Shown: piece by piece, positions 1 through 11,694 of the stretch
Position numbering within the stretch: position 1 is the stretch's first letter
Layout of the letters: every line of letters starts with the position of its first letter
Source: Hyposmocoma kahamanoa
Taxonomy: Eukaryota; Arthropoda; Insecta; Lepidoptera; Cosmopterigidae
Reading direction: 5' to 3'
DNA: 64,000 bases
Assembly (NCBI RefSeq): GCF_003589595.1
Contig: NW_020654229.1
Location: forward strand, 3,409,130 to 3,473,129
Notes under the pieces: generated by a model
What the model saw: only the letters and a program-made list of their open reading frames with translations
What the model was told of the DNA's origin: nothing
The model's database searches: none
Program-made: the position numbers and the translations under genes

Positions 1-164
1 GCACAACTTTACACAACGTCGTGCAACCTTACACAACTTTACACATTGTTGAGACGTGTCATAGGAGCAAATAGAACTGACAAGTGTTGCTTAAATAAAT
101 ACTATATCAGCAAAAAAAGATTAAAAATATATAAAGGGTGTTAACCGAAGTTCGTCAAATTTCA

Positions 165-660
165 GAAAATATTATTATTAATACAAAGATCGAACACTCA
201 GAAAAAAATCCTTTGATCCGGCCGGATTCGAACCGACTTCTTATAGCATACCGTGCCAGATGCTATACCAACTAAGCCACGGAATGAACCAGCGGACTTC
301 AAAAATTTTTCTATGTGTTTTGTTTTTCCACGACTTTTTAGCCGTAGCGCCATCTATGAGAAATCTTAAATATCGAGTTCTTAGGTTTTCGCGATTGTTA
401 CACATAGGAAATGAAAGTATTTTTTCGGATTTAAATCGCGTATATTTGTTTTTTCAAACAAACCGACGTTTCGGGCCCTTTACAGGTCCCATGGACACGG
501 TTGTTGAATCTTAAATATTTCGTCACCTTTACAGCTACCAGCTCTAGCTAGAGATGTCGCTATTCATTGTATTTAAATTTATATTGAATTGATATTCAAT
601 TATTTTTTATGTGAAATTACTCAACTAAATATATCATAAAATATTGTTCATACAAAATGA
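165..660 (-). repeat. Family A tRNA-like repeat, interrupted
   Basis: On the minus strand, positions 215-291 read as a tRNA-like module with an A-box (TGGCTTAGTTGG) and a B-box (GGTTCGAATCC). The element continues rightwards through a segment found in all copies (AGCGCCATCTATGAGAAATC) and ends near 650. A family F foldback splits it at 372-506. The same family recurs near 12.0, 16.5, 35.4, 35.7, 37.7 and 55.6 kb. The mispaired acceptor stem and the repetition argue against a working tRNA gene. Confidence 0.75.
362..518 (+). mobile_element. Family F foldback inserted in a family A copy
   Basis: The repeat begins ATCGAGTTCTTAGG at about 372 and ends near 506. The sequence AATCTTAAATAT occurs on both sides (362-373 and 507-518), a target duplication of about 10-12 bp. 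Other family A copies read straight through this point, so they serve as empty sites. Confidence 0.7.
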
Positions 661-844
661 ATAAAATTGACTAATTGTTGTTTAATGCTGATAGACTCAG
701 TTTCTTATAAGTATGATTTTATTGTATGGAAAAAAAAAAAAAGTTTTTTCATACGTTTCGGATTTTCCCCATACTGTCCCATTTAAAAACAAAACACTCT
801 GTATATGTAAATAGGTCCTCTTGGGCCTTTCCTTCCTTTTTCAT

Positions 845-1050
845 TTCTTAGTTCTAATAAATTTATGTGGACCGAGTCCTTCTTTTACTTGCGCTAAGGC
901 GAGGCTATAAACTTTTCTTCTATATTGCCTCGGAGCTGGATGTTTTTGATACCGACTTTGTTTTTCGATTTACACAACACCAGTGATTTAGTTACTCACG
1001 TTAGAATCGAAGCAGCGTGTGTGATGTTGTCTAATATTTATTTACCTACT
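845..1050 (+). repeat. SINE 3' relic
   Basis: The stretch ends with a motif (GTGATGTTGTCTAATAT) that recurs in modified form (GTGATGTTTTCTAATAT) in the tRNA-derived SINE at 6485-6720. It lies in the intron just upstream of the first visible gelsolin exon. No tRNA-like head is visible, so this is a truncated copy. Confidence 0.4.
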
Positions 1051-1095
1051 CTAATTGCCGGCACTTGAATATTATTTTGCATTATTTCCTTTCAG

Positions 1096-4000
1096 GAGTG
1101 CTATATTTTGGATCTCGGCAAGACAGGTGTATACGTGTGGGTTGGCAGAAAGTCAAACCAAAAGGTGAGTAAAGAGTTATATATCATAAAATTCCCTGTT
1201 TGCGGACTTGTTCGCCGAACGCTGTAACTTGGGCCTTTTGAAAGCGAGAGTGAATAGTTACTATTTAAGTGTGCATGCTGTATCGTCGACCCCGTCGTTG
1301 CTTTCCACCAGGTGAGTAAAAAGTTGGGCACTGGTCTTCTTCACGAGAAGGTTCGGGCTACTTGTGAGCCTTCTTCCACCAGCAAGTTGCACCACGATAT
1401 TTTTCTTCACATATTTGAATACCGCACATACCGATCACTTTCTAAAATAGTGACCTATCTATTTTAACTGCCTCCGTGGCCGCAGAGGTTCGATTCCCGG
1501 GCCGGAAGAAATATTTGTATGATCTACATTTATTTCTCTCATGAGTTTGGGTGTAATTTGCGGTTGTCTATGTGTGTGTCCATGGCACCCGCGACACAGG
1601 GTTTCCCTAATGCGGGACTATGTTGAGTGTGTGCGTTATTATTATTATTATTATATTTCATCAGGAAGACGGTTAAAAAAATAGAGACGTATCTTCCACT
1701 CAAAATTGATAAATTGTAGACCGTGTCAACGTTGTCATGTGATTATTTTAACCAAAGACCGGCCCTGTATCCCATTCACAACCAAATTTAGCATTTTCTG
1801 AACAAATCTTAGTAATAAGTCAAAAGAGGAACTAATTTTGGTTTAGGCCGCTATTCTTAAGAAACAGTGATATTTGCAAACAAAAAATGTTGTAATAAGC
1901 TATATTTATTTGAAATAAGAACCTACTTAATCCTATTGCGACATGAAAAATTTGGTTTATTGATTAATCGAATTTAATTGATTGATTAATTGAATTCATA
2001 GGAATAGAAACTATTTTTCGGATCTAAATCGCGTACATTTGGTTTTTCAAACAAACCAACGTTTCGAGCCATTTACACGTCTACTGGTAACAGCTCACTA
2101 TCGAGTGCCTGTTGGTTTGTTTGAAAAAACAAATAACGAGATTTAGATTGGAAAAATTGTTTCATTTCCTGTATGTAACAATAATTTAATTCAATTAATT
2201 GATTAATTGAAGTTAATAGATTGATTAATTGAATTTAATTGACTGATTAATTGAAGTTAAATGATTGATTAATTGGTGTTAATGGATTGATTAATTGAAG
2301 TTAATTGATTGATTAATTGAAGTTAATTGATTGATTAATGTGAGTTAATTGATTGATTAATTGAAATTAATTGATTGATTAATTGAAGTTGATATATTAT
2401 GTTGTCAGGAAAGAGGCGAAGCCCTGAAACGTGCACAACAATATTTGAAAGAAAGAAATATTCCAGAATGGGTAAGTTTCGTATTATATGTACAATAGAA
2501 TCCTTAACAACAAAGACTTATTTGTCGAATATATTTTCTATGTACACTTATGTATGTAACACAGTTTGATTCCCAGCTTCTGATACAAGCAATAATTAAA
2601 AGTAAGTGAGTAAGTAGGTAGGCACATTCATTGCGAGCTTCATTGCGACTGCAAAATTGTAGACCGATTTGCAACTTCACTTTGACTGCAAAATATCAGA
2701 CTAATTGGCGACTGCATTACTACTCCAAAACAACAGTGGACGGGTATTGAAGTTGCGATGTTGCAAACTGCATTCAGACTCCACTACAAATGCTATTTTG
2801 CATTTAAAATGAGCTCTTGTACCTACGTATTTAATCAAAGGCGAACAAGTTACCATTAAAGCCTAATAATGGCTCTAGTATCGACTTTTGACGCCAATCT
2901 TCGCACAGTCAGTATAAAACATTAGTTCTTCAAAATATAGCAACATGGCGGGAGACAGAGCTATAACTTGTTGGCTTTCAAATTGAAGTAGACTTGCATA
3001 TCGATGCCTTACTTTCTCAAACTCCTATCTTATCCGCTCACGCGATTCATGCAGCCGTAGACGCATACCACACCTAGAGGTGCCAGTGATGATTTTATAC
3101 CGATTTATCGGATATCGAAGTTATAACAGGTAAAAGAACTAATATTAATTGCTATTTCGGTAACTACTCTAGCAAACCATAAAGTTTTTAATGCCTGGGT
3201 CTGTCATTTCAAAAAATAAACAACTTCAAAAATACGTCACGACAATCGTGTGTGTTATTGTTTGAGCTGGTGATTTCGGTGTTTATTTATTGAAAACATA
3301 CCGTAAGTAGCGTTTTTTAAGTTTACACTGAATATAAATGTTTATAAACTATACTTTAAGGAGTAATTTTATGGTAACCGTTAGAACCACTCAAACGGAA
3401 TATTATCATATTTATCCAAGTACACCAAAAATTTCATTAGTGCTTTTTAAGTGCAGGATTTGCGGTGTATTACTGCATTTTATTTGAAATGTTTTTGTTA
3501 GTAGTACGGAGGGTATTTATTTAGCAATGCAGAATAATAATTTTTATTTATAAAAACTTGTATTTAAACTAAATGCTTTTCTAATTTGCGAAACCAAATA
3601 GCCGCCATTTTGCGGTAGGAGGAGCGCATCGCGTGAGCGGATAAAACGAGTGATTATTTAGTAGATGGCAAAACTTTCTATTTATTTTAAATTTCTTATC
3701 AAGGGTGTTTAATTTGGATGCATTACTTTAAGAATAGGCAAAAGCCAGTGTGTGAATATGAAGTAAATGTGATCCATTTTTTGCATTCCAGTAACTTTGT
3801 ACTTTAGGATACGAGTTTAAGAAAGTAAGGCGATGACATGGCGGTTTGTTTTTGTGCGTGCTGTCTTGCATGTACTTAAGGCCTTGTGCGGATGGTGTTA
3901 AACAGCGTCAAACACCGCTGTCCAGCGCCACTATACTCTGACCCAGAATCCAAGAGATTTTTGTAAACAAAGAAATGTCATGACAAATGACCTAGTGATA

Positions 4001-7000
4001 GGTCAGGGATGCGTAACAAGTTTTCACCAAGAATCAATGTTAGTAGTAATGGTGCGTGATTTTGCTTGTGCGGTAGTTAAAATATTAATTTAAGTCCTGA
4101 TTTCTATAACCAAACTTTCACATTCAAAACTGATCGTATAAAACAAACAATAACATGGTTGAAAACTTAACCGAAACTGATAACAATAACAAAAACTTCA
4201 ACAACTCACCTTTGCACACGCGCAGTGATAAACGACCACATTCGTAGGTATTAGGAAACTAACGAAAAGCGAACAAAAGTCTTTACTTTTCTAAAGTCTT
4301 TGTCTTTATAAATGCTGTCAAAACCAAACACAATGTTTCTAACTTCTGCCATTTACTCTTAAAATATTTTCTACCAATATTTCTTCGGCTTTTTATAACT
4401 TTGTCAAAAACGTTCACTTAGCAAAAAATAAATACGTCCAAACCGTTTAAATTTTCCATTCTATGGATTTTAGCTAAAAAATAAACCTCAATTTAATTTT
4501 TAGACAAATTGAGTAAAGTTTAATTTGGTAGGAATGATTTGTTTTGTTTTGTTTTGTTATTTGTAGTAACCCCTATGTTTACAAAAACTCTATTGAATTC
4601 TAGGTCAGAATATAGCGCAACATCTTCTGCCCTCGGAATGAAAAAAGGCATAAATAATATTTTTGACAGGAGTTGAACATGCTACCGCTATACCGTAGCT
4701 AACTTTGCCAACTAGTTAGCAGGTTGACGAATTTCTTCTGTATCTGTTATAGATTTTTTTATATTAGATTTTTTCGTAGCACTTTGTAGCTCTTACATTA
4801 CACAAGGCCTTAAGTACGGTGTTTTTTTAATTTGCCTTACGTAAAATTTGGTTGCGCGGTTTATGATTTGGTAGCATGTGTGTGCGGGGGCTTAACACTA
4901 GTTTTTTAGGCCTGGCGGCATATATTCAGGGCCTCAAAGTCTTTCTTAAAACGACTGATATATTTTTTAAATTTTTTATAATATCAAGTGACACGTAAGT
5001 AAGCTACACGCCTGTCCATTACAGTTGCAGCAGTGCCACTCAGAAGCAATAATAGGTAGGCAATAAAATCTAAACGGTCATCTTTTTTAATGATCCCCCA
5101 TCTAAACTCATTGTGATATACACCAAATCTCACTAAGCAAGTTTCGTGTGTTTGTTCACAACAAATTGTTAAATAAGTAGGTAGTATAAGTGGTTATGTG
5201 TTTTTTGTTTCTGTTTTCGTTTGTTTCTTTTTTACTGTTAAATGGTTAGACATTATTTATTTATTATTCTTTAATCTTAATATAGGTACTTTATTACGAG
5301 TTTTCAGTTATGGCATGAGGTGTTTACCAGTAATTAACTGTTGCACTCAGCCTTTAAACAATGTTATGTATTTCTCTAGCTGTAGTTTTAGTGTAAGCAG
5401 TTGTTGGTGAACCAATAAATTAAAAAAAAAAAAAAAAAAAACAATAATTAAACATTTAAATATGAAAAACACTATACAACCAGTGATGTGGTACCCCAAT
5501 ATCGGGTATCAATTATTAATTTAGTTCTCCAAACAAGAAACGGCTATATTGTAGGGGTATAAGCTTTACTTTCATTTCCTGTAACAAAAAATTATTTCGA
5601 TAAACGGAATATTGAAAATTTATTAAAGTAAGATCTTCTGACAATGTGAAATACCACCACGGGTAATATTCTTAGTGCGGCTATCACTTTTGCGCTCCAA
5701 AACAGTATAATGAAGCATTTCTCTTGGATTTTAGAGAATTTGCACGAAAGAACGACACAACCATACCATACAAAGCAAAAATGGCGGACTGAGCTCAGAT
5801 AGGTCTTTCGAGACAATACTGCCATCATTATCATAAGTAACGTAATCGTATTTTTAACGAAACTAAGTTATGGCCATATCTGGGATCAACGAAACACGAT
5901 CTGCAATCCCATCTAATCGGTTTTTTATTATCTTCATTAGTTTCAGTTTTATTGTTAAATGAAATCAGCGTAGGTAATTGACTTTTTTTAGGTGACAATG
6001 AAGTTTTAGGTGTCAATATATCGAAAGTTCGGAAATGCGAATGTTTTAGTTACCTATGACAAGCAGGGCAGTTAGTTGGCACGCGTCTGACGCTAACTAA
6101 CCATTTCTACTGTTTTTATTGTTCTGTGTTATCAACACACAACTGATGATTTAAATTTAGCAGACTTGGGGCCCTGAGCTTTAATTAGAGAATTGAATTT
6201 TAGAGGGAGGTGTTATCTACCCACTTCTCTTTATCTGATGTTCACGAAATAATTACTTTTGCTGGTTGTATGCCGCTGGGTTTTCTAATCATTTTGGAGG
6301 TAACGAAGTGTAATTTTTTTGTGTGTGTTCGGTTTTCATTTTAACCAATAACAAGGGCACTTAAAAGTAAGTAATTGTTTTTTGCACATTTATTAATCAT
6401 ACTTTGCACTGAATACAGGGTGTAAGTGAAATTAACCAGTATTTTTTTAAATTAACAACTATAATTCTTTTAAATTAAGATTGACTTCTATGGTCGAGTG
6501 GCTTCCACATCGGTTTACGTGGTGTCGCCATCTCTTAGGTCTCGGGTTCGATCCCCAGCCGCATCAATGTAGAAAAGCTATTATTTTATATTGTCTCGGG
6601 TCTGGGTATTTGTGGCATCGTCGTCAGAGCTTGTGATGTTTTCTAATATGATATAGTTAATAATTAGTTACGTTCTATTGCTTGAGTGTTGTGATAGCGT
6701 AATTGGGGGAAAGCTTGCCTCCTACGTAAAACGTCCTGGTTTGGATTACCGTTGGGGGATCAACTATTCAACACTGAATGTTATTCAAATTACGTACAAT
6801 TTATTTTTCTATAATTATTAAACTAGCACATCAGAAATTAGGAAATTATTCTAATATCGGTTAGACGGTTCTAAAACATTTTAAGATTTTAGTTTCTCTA
6901 TTTTTTTCTTTCTTTCATAATTAATTACATATATTTTATTTTTAAAGTTCAAAACATAGCAGTAGTTTAGTGCACCATAAGTTGAATTATTATTATCTAT

Positions 7001-7173
7001 AAATAATACCTGTATATATTTTTGATCAAAAGTAGATAAAGTTACGCTAGTAGTTAAATTTAGAAAACTGGTTATTTTTTACACCCTGTATTGTTTTCCA
7101 GGTGCACGTGTCCAAAATTCCCGAAGGTCTGGAGCCCGTTGCGTTCAAACAACATTTCGAATCTTGGGCTTAG
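1096..7173 (+). CDS. Gelsolin-family actin-binding protein, C-terminal part
   Basis: Three in-phase coding exons are visible: 1096-1164 (23 codons), 2409-2471 (21 codons) and 7102-7173 (23 codons plus TAG). Each is bounded by AG and GT(A/G)AGT sites, and all junctions are phase 0. The joined 67 residues start ECYILDLGKTGVYVWVG and end EPVAFKQHFESWA. This is the closing half of a gelsolin repeat: the ILD-x-(G)-VYVWVG strand, the ER-EALKRAQQYL helix and the EP-x2-FKQ-F-x-W tail. Gelsolins sever, cap and nucleate actin filaments in a calcium-dependent way; domain number and any secretion signal cannot be judged because upstream exons are outside the window. Introns are 1,244 bp and 4,630 bp and carry LINE, SINE, minisatellite and DNA-transposon insertions. 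The gene converges on spook. Confidence 0.9.
1190..1380 (+). mobile_element. Non-LTR retrotransposon C-terminal tail relic
   Basis: In the first visible gelsolin intron, the frame around 1205-1320 reads FAERCNLGLLKARVN, typical of the last residues of Jockey/CR1-type reverse transcriptase ORFs (consensus-like PxxYNLxxFKxRVN). A related tail is at 12380-12670. It is short, broken and non-functional. Confidence 0.5.
1468..1655 (+). mobile_element. Family B tRNA-derived SINE
   Basis: The head carries a B-box (GGTTCGATTCC) and the body is shared with copies at 38051, 57538 and 61980 (GAAATATTTGTATG, GTGTGTCCATGGCACCCGCG). It ends in a (TTA)n tail at about 1637-1652. The tRNA-like head lacks part of the 5' region seen in the 38-kb copy. 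Confidence 0.75.
1951..2400. repeat. 22-bp minisatellite in gelsolin intron
   Basis: A run of imperfect repeats of TTGATTAATTGAAGTTAATT occupies 2185-2397, with a smaller block at 1951-1996. The two blocks are separated by a family F foldback (1997-2176). The array stops about 10 bp before the splice acceptor at 2407-2408. Confidence 0.85.
1997..2176. mobile_element. Family F foldback inside the minisatellite
   Basis: The left half (AGAAACTATTTTTCGG...) and right half (GAAAAATTGTTTCATTTCC) are inverted copies of each other, so the RNA or single strand would fold into a hairpin. It interrupts the 22-bp array, so it inserted after the array formed or the array expanded beside it. Confidence 0.65.
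3001..3835. mobile_element. MITE with GCCTTACTTTCT TIR, interrupted
   Basis: The ends are inverted: GCCTTACTTTCTCAAACTC at the left and its near complement GAGTTTAAGAAAGTAAGGC at the right. An uninterrupted relative of about 257 bp lies at 29557-29813 and a partial copy at 22402-22555. In this copy a second element (3033-3641) is inserted near the left end. Confidence 0.75.
3031..3643 (+). mobile_element. TA-target DNA transposon copy 1 (609 bp)
   Basis: The element 3033-3641 has TIRs TCCGCTCACGCGAT and ATCGCGTGAGCGGA and is flanked by TA on both sides. A second copy of similar length lies at 49623-50217 in the opposite orientation, also flanked by TA. It is inserted in the host MITE at 3001-3835, and the 29.5-kb copy of that host is the empty site. 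No transposase frame is visible, so it is non-autonomous. Confidence 0.8.
3868..4824. mobile_element. Foldback/TIR element about 950 bp
   Basis: The left end TACTTAAGGCCTTGTG is matched inverted at the right end (CACAAGGCCTTAAGTA). The subterminal regions are also inverted copies: around 3935-3985 versus 4565-4620, both including TTTTTGTAAACA and TCTGACC. No coding frame is visible. It fills most of this part of the second gelsolin intron. Confidence 0.65.
5200..5441 (+). mobile_element. Poly(A)-tailed retroposed 3' end
   Basis: An AATAAA at about 5414 is followed within a few bases by an uninterrupted run of about 20 A (5422-5441), as left by reverse transcription of a polyadenylated RNA. 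The body is not recognisable: a LINE 3' end or processed transcript is equally possible. Confidence 0.45.
5442..6480. other. Intron sequence without recognised content
   Basis: This part of the second gelsolin intron holds only short AT-rich frames with no recognisable domain. I see no splice-consistent exon here. Confidence 0.5.
6485..6720 (+). mobile_element. tRNA-derived SINE
   Basis: The head TGGTCGAGTGG (A-box-like) and GGTTCGATCCC (B-box) are spaced as in a tRNA. The tail contains GTGATGTTTTCTAATAT, shared in modified form with the relic at 845-1050. A head of the same kind occurs inverted at 26253-26338, downstream of spook. Confidence 0.65.
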
Positions 7174-7245
7174 AGCTTCAAATATTTGAATTTATTTACG
7201 TACGGTAGGTTACAGCGAACAATAGCTGAGAATTGTACATAGCAT

Positions 7246-7251
7246 AATAAA
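7246..7251 (+). terminator. Polyadenylation signal of the gelsolin gene
   Basis: AATAAA lies 73 bp after the TAG at 7171-7173. No better hexamer is closer. Cleavage would be expected about 10-30 bp further on. Confidence 0.7.
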
Positions 7252-7705
7252 CTTTATCTCTATTTTGTAACGTATGATACGGTAGCTGCAGGTGTTGCCG
7301 TACAAACAAAGCCAAACAGCCGAGATTGTGTAAAAATTCTCCAAAAGACGCGTAACCTGCTTTTCGGCTCGTATCGTTTGTACGTTAAATTGTGGACACA
7401 ATGTTCATTATGCTATACAATATCGAAAAGTGACTGAATGAATATTATATTATAGAGGGTGATTTGTAAAACAGTAACAACCTCGCAGGACTATATTACT
7501 AACATCCTGAACAATAACTTTCATCCCATGACTTTTAATCGTTTATCACATTTCGTATAAAAATAAAAGAAAAATTATAAAAACGTGCGCTATTTATGTT
7601 CTGTTCCATCCATTTTATAGATATTACGTGTATAATATGAAATATGTATTTACCTAAGTTTGTAGTAATTTAGTATATTTGCTATTTGTTGTATTATATT
7701 ATTAC

Positions 7706-8245
7706 GTATCGAGTTCTTCTCTTTGGTTTTCGCGATTGTTATACATAGGAAGTGAAACTATTTTTCCGGATTTACATCGCGTATATTTGTTTCTTCAAAA
7801 AACACCTACGTTTCGGGCTCTTTACAGGTCCCATAGTCACGGTTGCTCAGGTGGTACAGTCGTCAACCAGTTATGTCTAATATTAATGCAAACCACCCTA
7901 TTTTTTCACTATAGTTACAAAAGTTATTAATTAAATACCTTATTTTTAATTTTACAAAGGAACGTTCCAAGTTACGCTTATTACATTTTACAAATTATTT
8001 TATTAAATGAATTTTTATTAAGTTAAATTTATTATTAATTAATAATAGAAATTAGAGTAAATTAAAACATATTAATTATTACTGCAGTCTTATGTCTGTT
8101 TGGGATTTTTCATCAGAGGAAATACTGGATCCCAAACTGGTGGTACGGAGAAACCATGTTCCCTGTTGAAATTAGGATTTAGAAACGTTGGTATGTTTGA
8201 AAAAACAAACATACGTGACTTGAATCCGGAAAAATAGTTTCATTA
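7706..8245 (+). repeat. Family F foldback copy and a fragment
   Basis: Positions 7706-7850 match the family F repeat (TATCGAGTTCTT through GTTTCGGGCTCTTTACAGG). An inverted fragment, with GAAAAATAGTTTCATT, lies at about 8175-8245. The segment between them is AT-rich and has no recognisable gene. Confidence 0.6.
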
Positions 8246-9634
8246 TCTATATTATTAAATAATTTAATTGTGATTTTGTTGTGATGGAAACCCGTTATTC
8301 TAATTATTGTGTCAAGCATTTTGGAATGCAAAAAGAAATTTCTTTTGAAAATTCGACCAAACGTTATTTCTGGAAAATGTAATTTCTAACTACTGATAGG
8401 TAACCGGTAGGCGTTGCTAAAAACATGGATCTAAAATGTGTCAGATAAAACAAAAACTTCGAAAGTAAAAGTCATGGAACAAATGTTGTTTATGGTGTAG
8501 GTAATATAGCCCAGCGAAATTGTTAGATTTTCCAAACCACCCTGTATAAGCGAGTATACATCGGAGTGTAATCTTCCGTACATTGCTGCGCAAATTTTTA
8601 CCTTAACTACATACTTCCATCAACTTATTAGTGATATGATAAAACCAATTTTGATCAGAGAGCCAGAAGAAATGCATAAATATTTTTCATGGCTTGTTCC
8701 CATCAAGGTAGGCTTCTGCCTGAGGGAGGTCTCTACCTCAGTCACTCGTTACGGTCCTAACAGATATTTTTTATCTCATCGACATGCATCTGTGCTTTTA
8801 TACGATCGGTTAAGAGAACTCCTGACATAGCCTTCTTTAGAACGTCGACAATTTGGTCGTGGCAAGTTACCCTTTTAGCAATGTGTTCAAATTCGCCTTA
8901 AATGGTGCAAATGACCAGAATGGCCTTTGAGTGAGAAATTGTGCCGTGGTCCTCGAGAACAGGTTATTCCCATCTGATCCCCAAAATTGATCCATCGCCA
9001 ATTTTAAATGTAACTCATCCTCTCTATATTTTGCAACTTCCAAAGGATTGTATTTGTAAGGTAAGTACAGTCAAGAGAAAAAGAAGAATTAAAATCAAAT
9101 ATTCATTTATTGAGCAATTGTGATCAAATGTTGTAATTGTCACAGACAATCAAATTTTTTTGTGACGGGTCGAGACCGGAATATTAATATTGACATATTG
9201 TAATTCACAAGTAACAAAAAATGAGCCTTGCGTTGTATTTAAATTCTAAGTTTAATGTTTATAATTATCACAGACAATGATATTTATATTTTGTTGATGA
9301 GATACATTTTCTTAAGAACTGTCTGTGTCACAAACTACCAAAAATATTTATTTAATATTTATTCTGGATCCCCTGCATTGGGGATCCGATGGGACAAGAA
9401 AATAATTTAAAATAAAAGTGATCCCAAAGGGAATCGGTCTTAGGGGATCGGTCTTACGGGATCGCATGGGAATAAGCTCTCGAGAACCAAGGGTTTTCCC
9501 CGCACTTGATAAGACATTCTGTCTCGCGGTTCTCATCTGCTCTGACAGAGGACCCGCACCTTCAATGCTTCTCTGGATATTGTGTGAGACTACAATGTCT
9601 ACACAAGTCGTATAGATGTCTGCTCAGTTTCAAT
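8246..9634. other. Intergenic DNA without supported genes
   Basis: Short frames (8636-8830, 8941-9123, 9418-9615) show no domain I recognise. Positions 9360-9620 are more GC-rich and abut a tRNA-derived SINE, so they may be a 5' part of the same composite element. That is inference only. Confidence 0.4.
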
Positions 9635-9855
9635 GACCTTGGTGGCCCAACGGTTTATACTGGATGAGAAGGTCTCGGGTTCGATTCCTGGTAGAACCAA
9701 ATTCGGAAATTAACATTTATAAATTGGTACCGGTCTGGTTGTTCTGGGAAGTGACCCAGAGTGAACTCCATTGCTTTGGTACTCATAGTATAGGGAGATA
9801 CTTAGTTTTGAGACCAGGCAATAGATGTGTTTGATTATTATTATTATTAATGGAC
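9635..9855 (+). mobile_element. tRNA-derived SINE with ATT tail
   Basis: An A-box-like segment (TGGCCCAACGG) and a B-box (GGTTCGATTCC) lie about 30 bp apart, followed by a unique body and an (ATT)n tail at 9837-9849. It is distinct from families A and B. Confidence 0.65.
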
Positions 9856-10149
9856 CGACGGTGATACCATCAGGACACAATTCATATCACAGATGAATGA
9901 TGACTGACTGTATTGAAACTAATTTACAAATCTCGAAATATTGCTTTTCTTTTCACTCTGTATTAATTTAAAATAGACAGCAATATCTTTTAGAATTGGC
10001 AAATTAGTTAAATAAGTGTCAATGTCACAAAGGCGACAGTTATTTTTAATATTTTGTAATCTCATTTTTTATACAAACTGTAAATTAAAATATAAAGATA
10101 ATACTGTTTTTTTTTTTGCTTCCTGTTCTTGTGTCTGTAATAATTTAGA

Positions 10150-10375
10150 GCATTTCGATGGAGGTATCCATTGAACACTAACGCCAGCTTTATTTCTGGT
10201 CCTGTTTTGTTTCTAATTTTGTGTTATAATTTTTTCTCACAAAATTAGTTTCTTTTTTCGAATTTTGTTTTTTGTTTAATTATTTTTTTTTCAAAAATTT
10301 AAGGGGCGTAATATTAGTAAATAAATATGGTTGTTTACAAAAATAACAGACAAAAACCAATAAATAAGGTGGAGG
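10150..10375 (+). repeat. Dispersed repeat, copy 1
   Basis: This block is similar to 60740-60975: both contain GATGGAGGTATC- or GATACCTCTAATGAACACTA-like starts, CCTGTTTTG- or CCTGTTCTG-like segments, T-rich tracts with CACAAAATT, and an end resembling GTAAATAAATATG. The class is unknown. Confidence 0.5.
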
Positions 10376-10669
10376 TATCGATTTCGATTCGATAAAGAAG
10401 ACCTCCGTGTCAGTTCCTAATCCGAGAAATGACGATCCCAAGTAGTCGCAGCAGGTACTACTTATATGTGAAGTTGCACACTAAAACCAAATTCTGTCTT
10501 CCGAAGTCGAGAATACCATCAATTCGATTGAAGTAACTGCGGGATCATTTGTATTAACTCAGTCCAAAAGCGGTGGTGACGGCAGCGTGGAGGGATGGAG
10601 TGAATCAGCCAGTATCGGATGCATATATATCATTGTGTGAAATTGACAATGGACACACCCATTTGGTAA

Positions 10670-11575
10670 TAAATAAACATCGAGTAGACCAGAAATAGAG
10701 ACGAGATAAGGGCCATCCATCCCTCATCAGGCAAATACGCCTTATATCACTTTTAAATAGCAACTCTCGTTTGCGCTGAAATCACAAATTAGAAAGCTGT
10801 AATAGTACAGCGCCAACAACTAACCTGTGTGTACGTCTCCGTATATTCCAAAAATATTTTGCATTAATGTAATGTAATAAAGATAATATATCTACATAGA
10901 TAATATATATATACAGTGGTATAGGAAATCATCAAAACACCTAATTAGAAAACAAATGGAATCAATTTTCATCGGTAATTAAATATTGAATAAGTAATTT
11001 TTCAATTTAGGTCCATTATAGCAAAGCTCAAGTTAAACCGGTCGTCGATTCGGGCTGGCCAATCGGAATCTATTTCTGGTTATAATATGCTCGATGTCAT
11101 CAAGTATATAACCAGAAATAGAGACGAAATGTCATTTAATTTGTTTGAAAACTATTCTGCCATATCATGACTGTGACAACTGCGCTCCGATTGGCCAGGC
11201 CGAGTTCGAAACAATTGACGGGTGTCGTCAATTGTTTCACTTCAAATGACTAGTTAACTTGAGCTTTGCTATAATGGACGAAAATTGCAAAATTACATAT
11301 TTTATATTTAATTATCGATGAAATTTGATTCCGTTTGTTTTGTAATTAGATGTTTTGCTGTTTTCCCCACACACCGAATAAAACAGCACGCCTTTGTTAG
11401 AAGAAATCTTTATTATAATAAATCCGAGACGTACACATAGGTCAGTTGTTGGCGGTGTCTATATTTCAGTGCAAACGAGAGTTGATATTTATAACTGAGT
11501 ATCAGTGATGAGTTACCAGGAACGTATGAGCCTTATTTCGTCTCTATTTCTGGTTATATACTCGGTGTACTACGT
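10670..11575. mobile_element. 0.9-kb inverted-repeat (foldback) element
   Basis: The two halves are near-complements. The outer ends are CCAGAAATAGAGACGAGATA at about 10690 and TTTCGTCTCTATTTCTGGTT at about 11538. Further in, TCCATTATAGCAAAGCTCAA (11010) pairs with TTGAGCTTTGCTATAATGGA (11260). A second pair of the same end motif sits at the centre (11078-11130), suggesting a head-to-head dimer or nesting. A single-arm relative occupies 56535-56915 and a fragment lies at 36420-36535. Confidence 0.75.
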
Positions 11576-11694
11576 AAATCTGTTCTCATTACAATAGTAA
11601 CACTGTTGTAACCTTGATCAGCAATTATAGAATACGCAACCTGGACAGTGCAGACTACCCAACTTCTCAACAATGAGTAGGTAAGTACTTACAG

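Noticed and set aside
215..291. tRNA gene on the minus strand
   Set aside because: A- and B-boxes are present, but the acceptor stem does not pair well and the same module recurs in at least six places as part of a repeat.
5198..5410. 70-aa ORF as a membrane protein gene
   Set aside because: Phe-rich composition is explained by T-rich sequence just before a poly(A) tail of a retroposed fragment.
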